From the NCBI GenBank assembly GCA_039978075.1, contig JBDWCA010000008.1, positions 1 through 64,000 of the forward strand: DNA of 64,000 bases, in the 5' to 3' direction. Both the position numbers and the translations under genes were made by a program. Numbering within the stretch: the first letter of the stretch is position 1; every line of letters begins with the position of its first letter. Below, piece by piece: positions 25,392-32,829 of this stretch. The notes under the pieces were generated by a model, which made no database searches, had not been told where the DNA came from, and was given only the letters and a program-made list of their open reading frames with translations. This DNA comes from Anderseniella sp039978075. GTDB taxonomy: Bacteria > Pseudomonadota > Alphaproteobacteria > Rhizobiales > Aestuariivirgaceae.

Positions 25392-26222
25392 CTAGCTGCC
25401 AGGGTTGATCTGCAGGGAGTGGCTGAACACGGTGTCATCCGTATCCTTGGCCTCGATCTGCATCTTTTCCGCGCCGTTGGACACATAGTCAAAGGAAATA
25501 CTGGGGTTCTCCGCCAGCGATATGCCTGCCTCGATGGTCATCAGCTTGTCATCGCCCTGGTCGATTGCAACCTTGTCCACATACCGTGGCAGAATGTATC
25601 GCAGCGTGATCTGGTCGAGTTGCAGACCTGTCAGATTGGGATGAGAAATATGAAGCTGTGTGCGCATCACCGGCTTGGCAATGGTCGAGACGTTCAAGGG
25701 CGTCACGATCTGCGTCAGCCGCATATCGCCCAGGGTCTTTGCGGCAACATCCAGCGTTGTCGTCGGCGGCGCGGCGCAGGCGCCAAGACCGGATGTCTTG
25801 ACCATTGCTTCGCTCATGAACAACTGGCCGTTTTCGGCTTCAACAACTGCACGAACCGGTGACGGCCCGTTAAACCGCATGCTGGCCGACACCCACATGC
25901 TGGAACGTTGCTGTTCGGGCTTCACGGTCAGCGAAACCGGCATCGGGTTCTCGTCGATGATGATTGTAATTGATTTCACTTTCGCACCGTTGGGGAGCGA
26001 TGCCTGCACCGCAACCGGTACCTGGCGGTCGTCTTTTGCCCGATACGGCACATCCAGCTTCACGACCTGGTCGTTCAGAGTGATCAGGCGTTGCCCGAAG
26101 ACACTTGGCTTCAGTTCAGCCCAGGTCAGTTCGACCGGCAATGCTGAGCTGGCAGACATCGATAATCCGGCGCATATCACACCGGCAGCCAGGCCTAAGT
26201 GAAAGAAAGGTTTCCTGCTCAC
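25392..26222 (-). CDS. Quinoprotein dehydrogenase-associated SoxYZ-like carrier protein (copy 2)
   Basis: An exported protein of about 276 residues, a paralogue of the one at 7850-8662. I prefer the GTG at 26222, preceded by ACGGGGA, which places the signal peptide (HLGLAAGVICAGLSMSASS) at the N-terminus; ATGs at 26255 and 26270 lack ribosome sites. A SoxY-like domain comes first, then the carrier cysteine Cys149 (GLGACAAPP), then a SoxZ-like domain (HPNLTGLQLDQIT, GISLAENPSISF). The Cys motif differs from copy 1 (GGCSAP), suggesting different partners. It converges on pqqE. Confidence 0.85.
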   Translation of the reverse strand: MSRKPFFHLGLAAGVICAGLSMSASSALPVELTWAELKPSVFGQRLITLNDQVVKLDVPYRAKDDRQVPVAVQASLPNGAKVKSITIIIDENPMPVSLTVKPEQQRSSMWVSASMRFNGPSPVRAVVEAENGQLFMSEAMVKTSGLGACAAPPTTTLDVAAKTLGDMRLTQIVTPLNVSTIAKPVMRTQLHISHPNLTGLQLDQITLRYILPRYVDKVAIDQGDDKLMTIEAGISLAENPSISFDYVSNGAEKMQIEAKDTDDTVFSHSLQINPGS

Positions 26223-26431
26223 AATCGTGTCCCCGTTGACGGCTGCGGCCTTCATATGCTGCAAAGCCATTACCAGTGTGTTTTGTCGAGTCCCTGCGAT
26301 CGGGACAATACCAGCCAGGCATGCATAACGTCAACTTGATGCAATCATAAGGACCCTGTGTTTCCTAAAGACCGGATACACAACTACTGCCGGGTCTGAT
26401 CCGCCAACATGCCAACAGACAGGAATGACCA

Positions 26432-27169
26432 ATGCTGCTCGTCGAAGCGACATGGAAAGAAATTGAGAGCCATCTGGCGACGTCCCGGGCGATTGTCATG
26501 CCGATCGGGTCGGTTGAACAGCACGGTCCCATGGGTTTGCTGGGAACGGATGCCATGTGCGCAGAAATCATAGCGCGGCGCGCAGGCGATCTTGGAGGTT
26601 TTCTTGTCGGCCCCACACTGGCGTTGGGGATGGCTCAGTCGCACCTGGCGTTTCCCGGCACCATTTCGTTGAAACCGTCAACCCTTATGGCGGTTGTTCA
26701 GGACGTGGTGGCATCGCTGTCGAACTCAGGCTTCCAGCAGATCATTTTTCTGAACGGCCATGGCGGCAACATCGCCACCGTGACGACGGCGTTTGGCGAA
26801 ATTCATGCACAACGTTCCCTGCAGCGTGACCCGGTCAATCTTGAGTTAGCCCTGAAAAGCTGGTTTGACCTGCCTGGAATTCGAAGGCTGCTTGCCGACA
26901 TGTATCCCAGCGGTCATGGCTCTCACGCGACACCTTCGGAAATCGCGATTACCCAGCATGCCTTTCCACATGCCGTGAAGCACGTTGCGCTGGACCCGCA
27001 AACAGCACCTGACGGTCGGTTCAGTGATGCACATGATTTTCGTAAACGATATCCGGATGGCCGCAAAGGGGCAGACTCCAGCCTTGCCAGGCCTGAAGAT
27101 GGCGCGAAACTGATAGAGGCTGCGGCGCAGGCACTGGCTTCGGAAATGACCAGGTACGCCAAGACATAA
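26432..27169 (+). CDS. Creatininase-family amidohydrolase (MftE-like fold)
   Basis: A 245-residue metal-dependent amidohydrolase. The family metal motifs are visible: GSVEQHGPMGLLGTDA (Glu, His and Asp ligands near residues 29-40), FLNGHGGN near residue 107 and GSHATPSEIA near 165. Relatives include creatininase, ArfB and MftE, the peptidase that trims the mycofactocin precursor. It lies 1.1 kb beyond pqqE on the same strand with its own start, separated by the minus-strand SoxYZ-like gene. A role in releasing the cross-linked dipeptide from PqqA is a tempting but untested idea. Confidence 0.85.
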   Translation: MLLVEATWKEIESHLATSRAIVMPIGSVEQHGPMGLLGTDAMCAEIIARRAGDLGGFLVGPTLALGMAQSHLAFPGTISLKPSTLMAVVQDVVASLSNSGFQQIIFLNGHGGNIATVTTAFGEIHAQRSLQRDPVNLELALKSWFDLPGIRRLLADMYPSGHGSHATPSEIAITQHAFPHAVKHVALDPQTAPDGRFSDAHDFRKRYPDGRKGADSSLARPEDGAKLIEAAAQALASEMTRYAKT

Positions 27170-27179
27170 GATGTAAGGA

Positions 27180-27680
27180 TTACTCTTTAGGTGGCAACAG
27201 ACCCTGAGGCGCATCAAGAAACCGGATGACATTCTGTTTGACCGGAACTTCCGACGACCCCGGTACCTTCACCGTCTTGCCGGCCGGATCAATCTCCACG
27301 ATCTGCGCGATGCTGCGGCGCAGTTTTCGTCCTGAGCCAACAGCCTGCTGGTGCAGCTTGGACGAATACGGCAACTCATATGCCCGGGGCCTCTGCAGTT
27401 CAGTTCCCACATCGAGATCGCGCGCCCACAGGTAGATGCTGTCGGGCTCGGAAATCTCGATTGCCAGCAGGTAGAGCCGGGATGGCAGCTTCTCGGTTGT
27501 CAGTGGCCATCCCTGCAGACCCGGCAGCGATTTGTAAGTGACAATCATGAACACGGTGGCAAGGACGGTTACCATGATCTTGATCCAGTGACTCCAGCGT
27601 GAATACAGATGAAGGCTGAGGAGAATGACGCCGAGCATGACGTAGGCTGCAGCCAGCCCGCCTGTACCTAGTTCGAACAT
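27180..27680 (-). CDS. Membrane-anchored hypothetical protein of ExbBD-like operon
   Basis: A 166-residue protein with two N-terminal membrane segments (about residues 6-24 and 33-50) followed by a soluble domain of some 110 residues. The soluble domain has YLLAIEISEPDSIYLWARD, and then EIDPAGKTVKV. No family recognised. It is the last gene of a four-gene minus-strand operon with ExbD-like and ExbB-like proteins, so it probably works with that proton channel. Confidence 0.7.
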   Translation of the reverse strand: MFELGTGGLAAAYVMLGVILLSLHLYSRWSHWIKIMVTVLATVFMIVTYKSLPGLQGWPLTTEKLPSRLYLLAIEISEPDSIYLWARDLDVGTELQRPRAYELPYSSKLHQQAVGSGRKLRRSIAQIVEIDPAGKTVKVPGSSEVPVKQNVIRFLDAPQGLLPPKE

Positions 27681-27712
27681 ATGTCATCCTCCAAACCGTT
27701 GGTCACAGCGCA

Positions 27713-28330
27713 CTAGAATGTGACCAGTTTCTTTTCCAGCCGGTTTATCCGGCCGATCTTGCCGTCTCGCAGGATGGTGAACCGAACCGCGGTTCGCTCC
27801 TCTCCCTTGCGTCTCATGTCGACGGTATCGTTGAAATATATCTTGTAGACCGGGTTGACCTTGGCGACCCTGACGGTCACCGGCACGGTGACCTCTTTGA
27901 CACTCTCGTAATAATGCAGATTGACAGTGTACTCGCCGGGCACAGTGCCGCGAACCGCGGCTACTTCCTGGTTCAACACGTTCTCGATGACCTTGCCCTC
28001 GACCTCAATCTTGTCATTCAGCATGCCCCGGTCATCCCGGTCGAGATGAACCAGGCCGGCAGACCGGTTGCGAAACCAGGTCACGTTGCCCTGAGGATCT
28101 TCAATCCAGGTATCAATGTCTTCCTGGCTGCCATCCGGCCAGGTAACGGTAACCAGATACTGCGCATCAAGGACCACTTTGCCGGTGTCCTTGGCCGGGC
28201 TGATGAATATCACCGCAATGAAAAACAGGAACACAAATCCGATGAGCGTGTTGAACAACAGGTCGGTGAACGCATCAGTGGGTTGACGGCTGTACCCGGA
28301 AGACGACGATCCTTTCAACTGGATTGTCAT
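27713..28330 (-). CDS. ExbD/MotB-like membrane protein with large extracytoplasmic domain
   Basis: A 205-residue protein with one transmembrane helix (about residues 24-44) just after acidic residues (DAFTDLLFNTLIGF). This is the arrangement of the proton-conducting helix of ExbD, TolR and MotB. The periplasmic part (about 160 residues) is beta-rich and longer than in ExbD, and lacks an OmpA-like peptidoglycan-binding motif. Its gene overlaps the ExbB-like gene by 4 bp. Function is inferred from topology and the neighbour. Confidence 0.7.
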   Translation of the reverse strand: MTIQLKGSSSSGYSRQPTDAFTDLLFNTLIGFVFLFFIAVIFISPAKDTGKVVLDAQYLVTVTWPDGSQEDIDTWIEDPQGNVTWFRNRSAGLVHLDRDDRGMLNDKIEVEGKVIENVLNQEVAAVRGTVPGEYTVNLHYYESVKEVTVPVTVRVAKVNPVYKIYFNDTVDMRRKGEERTAVRFTILRDGKIGRINRLEKKLVTF

Positions 28331-29034
28331 GATACATTTGTCTGGTCGCGGATGCGGACCAGCTTTCCGATCAATTCCTCGGTGCCGCGGGCCAGTACCA
28401 TGTACTGCGCACCCAGAACCATGGCCGTGACCAGGCCTGCGAGAGTTGTATAAAGCGCTGTTCCCATGCCGCCACTCATTGAAATCAGCAGGGTTTGAAT
28501 GTTTTCCGGTGTTGGAGCTGGGCCCGAGGACAGTGCTCCCAATATCAGTATGAAGCCGACAATCGTGCCAATCAGCCCGAGCCGGATCAGGATATCGACG
28601 AGGTACCAGCCGATTTCGACCGCAGCCCGCAACCTGTCGGCATAAATTTCGAACACCAGACCGCCATCCTGATTGTCGGAGGTTGACTGTTTGCGCGCTT
28701 CGATCACTTGCGACACGTAACCGGCCACAAACTGTTCGGGTGTCTGAAACGGTGACATTTCCTCATTGGCGCGACCGCCGGTAGTCTCCTGCTTGCCACC
28801 CAACCAGGCGTAGGCAGCATCAATTTGCCTTGTGACGCGCTGGATGTGCCAGACGGCATGAAATGTTGCCGCCAGAAACAGCCCTGCAATCAGGATTGAG
28901 AGCTTGCTCTGGTCAGCATCAACGACGCGGGCAAAGTAGCCGAGGTCGTAAGCCACGTAACTCGCAAAAACCGCGATGCCGGCCAGCAGCACCCAGATTT
29001 GCAGGAAAATGTAACTTCGGTTGTTTTTCGCCAT
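28327..29034 (-). CDS. MotA/TolQ/ExbB-type proton channel protein
   Basis: A 235-residue inner-membrane protein. Hydrophobic segments lie at about 10-30, 44-62, 145-167 and 184-207. The last two contain the channel-family pattern GLIGTIVGFILILGAL and MSGGMGTALYTTLAGLVTA, with the helix-breaking glycines and Thr/Ser typical of ExbB/TolQ. It should form a proton-driven motor with the ExbD-like protein encoded downstream. No TonB or Tol genes are near, so its power output is unknown. Confidence 0.85.
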   Translation of the reverse strand: MAKNNRSYIFLQIWVLLAGIAVFASYVAYDLGYFARVVDADQSKLSILIAGLFLAATFHAVWHIQRVTRQIDAAYAWLGGKQETTGGRANEEMSPFQTPEQFVAGYVSQVIEARKQSTSDNQDGGLVFEIYADRLRAAVEIGWYLVDILIRLGLIGTIVGFILILGALSSGPAPTPENIQTLLISMSGGMGTALYTTLAGLVTAMVLGAQYMVLARGTEELIGKLVRIRDQTNVS

Positions 29035-29037
29035 GGT

Positions 29038-29583
29038 CTATTTGAAGCCCTCAGGCCGGAGGGCCTCAAGCGTGCCGTATTTGCGCTTTGCGGCCTGCAT
29101 TTGCGATGGCGTCTGTTCGAGGCTTCCTGCAATCCATGCCAAATAGGGTTCGGCTATTTCCTTGCCGTTTGAGCGCGCGTGGCGGAGCCAGGCAAATCCG
29201 CGTGCAGGTTCGAGCGGCAAGCCGCGGCCATAGCGATACATCAAGGAGACATTGATCTGGGCATCCGGCCAGTCTGCCAGTGCAGAGCGCAGATACCATT
29301 CGCTCGCCTTTTTGAGGTCAACCGGAGTTCCCAGCCCCAGATAATACAGATTGCCCAGCTGGTTTTGTGACCAGGGATCCCCGGCTGCGGCCTTTTCCTT
29401 CAGGCGGTCAAAGGCAACCGAGTAATCGCCATTGCGCAGGTCTGTTGCAATGGTGGTTTCCGGTTTGGCGACCTGCCAGATCAATGCGGCAACAACGGCA
29501 GCTGCCATCGCGACCAGCGCAATCCGTCGGGATCCGGCAGGCATGCTGACAGTGCTTGTTGCAGCTTTTATGGCCTGCTTCAT
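29038..29583 (-). CDS. Sel1-repeat (TPR-like) membrane-anchored protein
   Basis: A 181-residue protein. I chose the ATG at 29583 because GGAG lies 8 bp upstream; the frame is open to 29613. One N-terminal membrane segment (VAMAAAVVAALIWQVA) precedes Sel1-like repeats (NQLGNLYYLGLGTPVDLKKASEWY and a following INVSLMYRYGRGLP copy). Such repeats bind protein partners. It is the first gene of the ExbB/ExbD-like operon, with a 3-bp gap to the next gene, and is divergent from the pentapeptide-repeat gene. Confidence 0.8.
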   Translation of the reverse strand: MKQAIKAATSTVSMPAGSRRIALVAMAAAVVAALIWQVAKPETTIATDLRNGDYSVAFDRLKEKAAAGDPWSQNQLGNLYYLGLGTPVDLKKASEWYLRSALADWPDAQINVSLMYRYGRGLPLEPARGFAWLRHARSNGKEIAEPYLAWIAGSLEQTPSQMQAAKRKYGTLEALRPEGFK

Positions 29584-29757
29584 CGGGGGCACTCCATCGG
29601 ACGCGACATACAAAACAGATTATGCGATGGTTCTTTGTGAAGTGGCAACAACCATCATACGGTTATTCCTCCCTCATTGGGTAATATTGATTGCCCTATT
29701 CAAGTCATATCGAGAGTAAATGGTGTCGTGACTGTTTACACCATGCGAGATGAGGCC

Positions 29758-30549
29758 ATGAAACACCTTGTACTGACTTTCTTTTTACTGGTCGGTTGGC
29801 CCGACTTGGGTCTGGCGCAGAGTCCGTTACAGCATGTGGATCTGACCTCGCCGGACATGACCCAGGCTGAAATGACCCGTGAAGAGGTTATGGCAGCACT
29901 GGCAACTGCGAGTCCTGAGCAACCTGCCGACTTCACGAGCCGGAAGCTCTCGGGCCTTGATTTGTCGGGACTTGATTTCAAGCAGGCTGTTTTGCGTTCA
30001 GCGCGGCTCAACAAAACCAATCTGAGTGATGCCAACCTGGCCGGCGCAGTTCTGGATCAGGCCTGGATGCTGGAAGCCGACCTGACCAACGCCAACCTCA
30101 AAGGTGCCAATCTGTTCCAGGCTCAACTGCTTAAAGCCAGGCTCGATGGTGCGGACCTGTCCGGGGCGCTGGTTGCCAGTGACCTGACAGGGGCCAGCCT
30201 GAGGAACGCAAAATTCGTCGGCGCAAATTTGAGTGCGGACATGCGCAACCAGTCAATGGGACTGATGCGTGGCGTGTTGGCGTCTGCAAATCTTGAAGGC
30301 GCCGACTTCACGGATGCCAACCTGTCCAGAACCAAGTTCGAGTTTGCATCAATGAAGGGCGCCATTCTGGAAGGGGCCAACCTGATGCGCGCTGAGCTGG
30401 GTGGGGCAGACCTCACCGGAGCCCGCGTCAAGGGAGCAAATTTCACTGAAGCGGATGTGGCGTCAGCGAAGCTGAAAGACCTCATCGGTGTCGCGGACAG
30501 CAATCTGGAAGAGGCTGCAAGCAACCTCAACCAGGCCTTCCGCAAGTAG
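29758..30549 (+). CDS. Secreted pentapeptide-repeat protein
   Basis: A 263-residue protein with a signal peptide (MKHLVLTFFLLVGWPDLGLAQ). From about residue 65 on it contains long runs of A(D/N)Lxx repeats such as SGLDLSGLDF, DANLAGAVLD, NANLKGANLF and DGADLSGALV, which form a right-handed quadrilateral beta-helix. An interruption near residues 160-180 (MRNQSMGLMRG) divides two repeat blocks. Most pentapeptide proteins are cytoplasmic, so the export signal is of note. It is divergent from the ExbBD-like operon with a 174-bp shared upstream region. Confidence 0.85.
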   Translation: MKHLVLTFFLLVGWPDLGLAQSPLQHVDLTSPDMTQAEMTREEVMAALATASPEQPADFTSRKLSGLDLSGLDFKQAVLRSARLNKTNLSDANLAGAVLDQAWMLEADLTNANLKGANLFQAQLLKARLDGADLSGALVASDLTGASLRNAKFVGANLSADMRNQSMGLMRGVLASANLEGADFTDANLSRTKFEFASMKGAILEGANLMRAELGGADLTGARVKGANFTEADVASAKLKDLIGVADSNLEEAASNLNQAFRK

Positions 30550-30756
30550 GGCGGTCGATCCCGTTGGATTGGATTTAAATGTCTTCTGCTGACGCTCGAA
30601 CAGGTCGTGGGCCTGACATGCGTATCGCAGCATCAAACTCCTGACAGGAATAATTCTCGCCTGAACGCGGAATTTCGGTCTATCGTAACGGTACTTGCCG
30701 ACGGCAAGTTCTGAGCTGGGACGGTGAAAACCAAAAAAACTAGCAAGGAGGAAGAC

Positions 30757-31194
30757 ATGTCTCACAAGTATGCTGGAGGGTGCGACCACGTACACACCCA
30801 TTCGGACAAAGAGCCGATCGACAACCACACCTGCCATTGTTCGGTATGCAAAAGTGTTACCGGTCAGGACACGACGCACGTAGTATTCTTCAACCACAGC
30901 GACTTGAGCGTAGACGAATCCAACAGTTTGAATCGTCAGCCGTTTAACGCGAACAATCCCGATGGTCCACTGGAGCTCTGCACATGCGCGACCTGCGGCA
31001 CCCCGATCATGCTGGATGACAAGGAAAGCCGCATAAGGGCTATCGTACCGAACCTCATGGGTTACCAGGCGGACAACCTGCCTGCGACCTATCATGCCTT
31101 TTATGATCCGGCCACCGGCGTACCGAAACCAAGTGATGGCCGCCCGGTATATGAAGGCCTTCGCCCGGACTTCGTCTGGCCAAAAGCAGGCTGA
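30757..31194 (+). CDS. GFA/CENP-V-type zinc protein
   Basis: A 145-residue cytoplasmic protein of the glutathione-dependent formaldehyde-activating enzyme-like fold. Zinc-ligand cysteines are seen in CHCSVCKSVTG and in CTCATCGTPI; the usual first motif is altered to GGCDH with nearby histidines. The start at 30757 follows a near-perfect AAGGAGG site; the open frame extends upstream without a ribosome site. Family members were named for adduct formation between formaldehyde and glutathione, though that activity is disputed. Location near methanol oxidation genes supports a C1 role only loosely. Confidence 0.8.
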   Translation: MSHKYAGGCDHVHTHSDKEPIDNHTCHCSVCKSVTGQDTTHVVFFNHSDLSVDESNSLNRQPFNANNPDGPLELCTCATCGTPIMLDDKESRIRAIVPNLMGYQADNLPATYHAFYDPATGVPKPSDGRPVYEGLRPDFVWPKAG

Positions 31195-31350
31195 AGACCT
31201 AACTCTGAACGTCACGTTTAGCGAACTGCCTGGCGCCCCTGCCTGGGGGTGACGGGCAGGCTGTTATTGTGCCGAGGTCCGTGGTACTGCCAACCGTGCT
31301 TACTTGCTCGCCTGCCTTCCCTGCCGCAGCCACGTCCAGGAGATAACCAA

Positions 31351-32787
31351 TTGACCCGTTCTCAATTCGATCCTCCGGGCGCACAATTGTTGGATGACAT
31401 CAAGCATGTTGTCGGTGACGCGGGCTGGATGGACGTGACGGACGCGCAGCGCCATTTTGATGATCCGCGGGGTCGCTTTGAGGGTAGGGGATGCCTGATT
31501 GTGTTGCCCAGCTCGACCCAGCAAGTGGCTGCCGTTGTCCGGCTCTGCAACGCAGCCAAAGCGGGAATTGTGCCCTATAGCGGTGGAACCGGTGTCGTGG
31601 CCGGGCAGCTGTCAATTGACAGTGACAATGCAATCATCATGTCCCTCGAGCGGATGAACAAGGTGCGCGAGATATCTCTCGATGACAGCGTCCTGGTTGC
31701 TGAAGCCGGGTGCATTCTCGAGAATATCCACAGCGCTGCGCAGGAACAGGGCATGATGTTTCCGTTGAGCATGGCATCGAAGGGAAGTTGCTGCATCGGT
31801 GGCAACCTGGCCACGAATGCCGGCGGCATTCAGGTGCTGCGATACGGCAACGCGCGCGATCTGTGCCTGGGGATTGAAGCTGTCCTGCCTTGCGGCACGA
31901 TCCTGAGCGAACTGAGCCCGCTGCGTAAAAACAACACCGGTTATGACCTGCGGCACCTGTTGATCGGCTGCGAAGGTACACTTGGCATCATCACAGCCGC
32001 GTCACTGATACTGAAACCGGTTGATCCTGAAACTGCAACGGCTTTTCTGGCTATCAAGTCTCCCGCCCATGCACTGGTCGTTTACAAGGCGATCAAGGTG
32101 CATTTGGGTGATGCTGTCTCGGCCCTCGAACTGATGAGCGGCCTGGGGCTGGAACTGGTCACCTCGAAATTTCCAACACTTCGAAACCCGTTCGAACACA
32201 GCTGTGACTGGGCCTTGCTGCTGGAAGCGTCAGGCCCTTTGGGTATCGGCGAGCGTCTGGAAGCCGCATTGACGGACTGCTTTGAAAACAATCTTGTTCT
32301 GGATGCCGTGGTCGCCCAGTCGCAATCACAACGAGACAGCCTGTGGGCTCTGCGCGAAAACACTCCTGAAGCAAACCGCATGGCGGGTGCGTTCTGCAAC
32401 AGTGACACATCTGTTCCGATCAGCAAGATTGATGCCTTCATTGCCGATACCATCAAGGCGATTTCCGACATCCATCCTGACGTTCAAATCAACAGCTATG
32501 GCCATATCGGCGACGGGAATATTCATCATAACGTCATTCCTCCGCGTGGAGTGACCAAGGCCGGGTTTGTGACATCAAATCCCGGCATCATCGACGCCGT
32601 ACGCATGGCCATTAACGATATCAGCCACCGTCATGGCGGGTCGATCAGTGCCGAGCACGGCATTGGCAGGCTCAAGACACGTGACCTGGAAACCTTCGCC
32701 GACAAGGCAAGATACGACGCCATCAGGCGCATCAAGGCTGCACTGGACCCCAACAACATCATGAACCCGGGAGTTCTCATCAACTGA
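31351..32787 (+). CDS. FAD-binding oxidoreductase, GlcD / D-lactate dehydrogenase family
   Basis: A 478-residue flavoprotein. The TTG at 31351 is chosen because CCAGGAGAT precedes it and the N-terminus then matches family length. The PCMH-type FAD domain has VPYSGGTGVVAGQLS and GGNLATNAGG, and the C-terminal cap ends in HGGSISAEHGIGRLK and LDPNNIMNPG. Members oxidise 2-hydroxy acids such as D-lactate, glycolate or D-2-hydroxyglutarate. The substrate here is unknown. It converges on the demethylase-like flavoprotein gene. Confidence 0.9.
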   Translation: MTRSQFDPPGAQLLDDIKHVVGDAGWMDVTDAQRHFDDPRGRFEGRGCLIVLPSSTQQVAAVVRLCNAAKAGIVPYSGGTGVVAGQLSIDSDNAIIMSLERMNKVREISLDDSVLVAEAGCILENIHSAAQEQGMMFPLSMASKGSCCIGGNLATNAGGIQVLRYGNARDLCLGIEAVLPCGTILSELSPLRKNNTGYDLRHLLIGCEGTLGIITAASLILKPVDPETATAFLAIKSPAHALVVYKAIKVHLGDAVSALELMSGLGLELVTSKFPTLRNPFEHSCDWALLLEASGPLGIGERLEAALTDCFENNLVLDAVVAQSQSQRDSLWALRENTPEANRMAGAFCNSDTSVPISKIDAFIADTIKAISDIHPDVQINSYGHIGDGNIHHNVIPPRGVTKAGFVTSNPGIIDAVRMAINDISHRHGGSISAEHGIGRLKTRDLETFADKARYDAIRRIKAALDPNNIMNPGVLIN

Positions 32788-32829
32788 ACCGGGAACACCG
32801 GCAGAGAAAACTGTCCTGGACCGGGCGGT

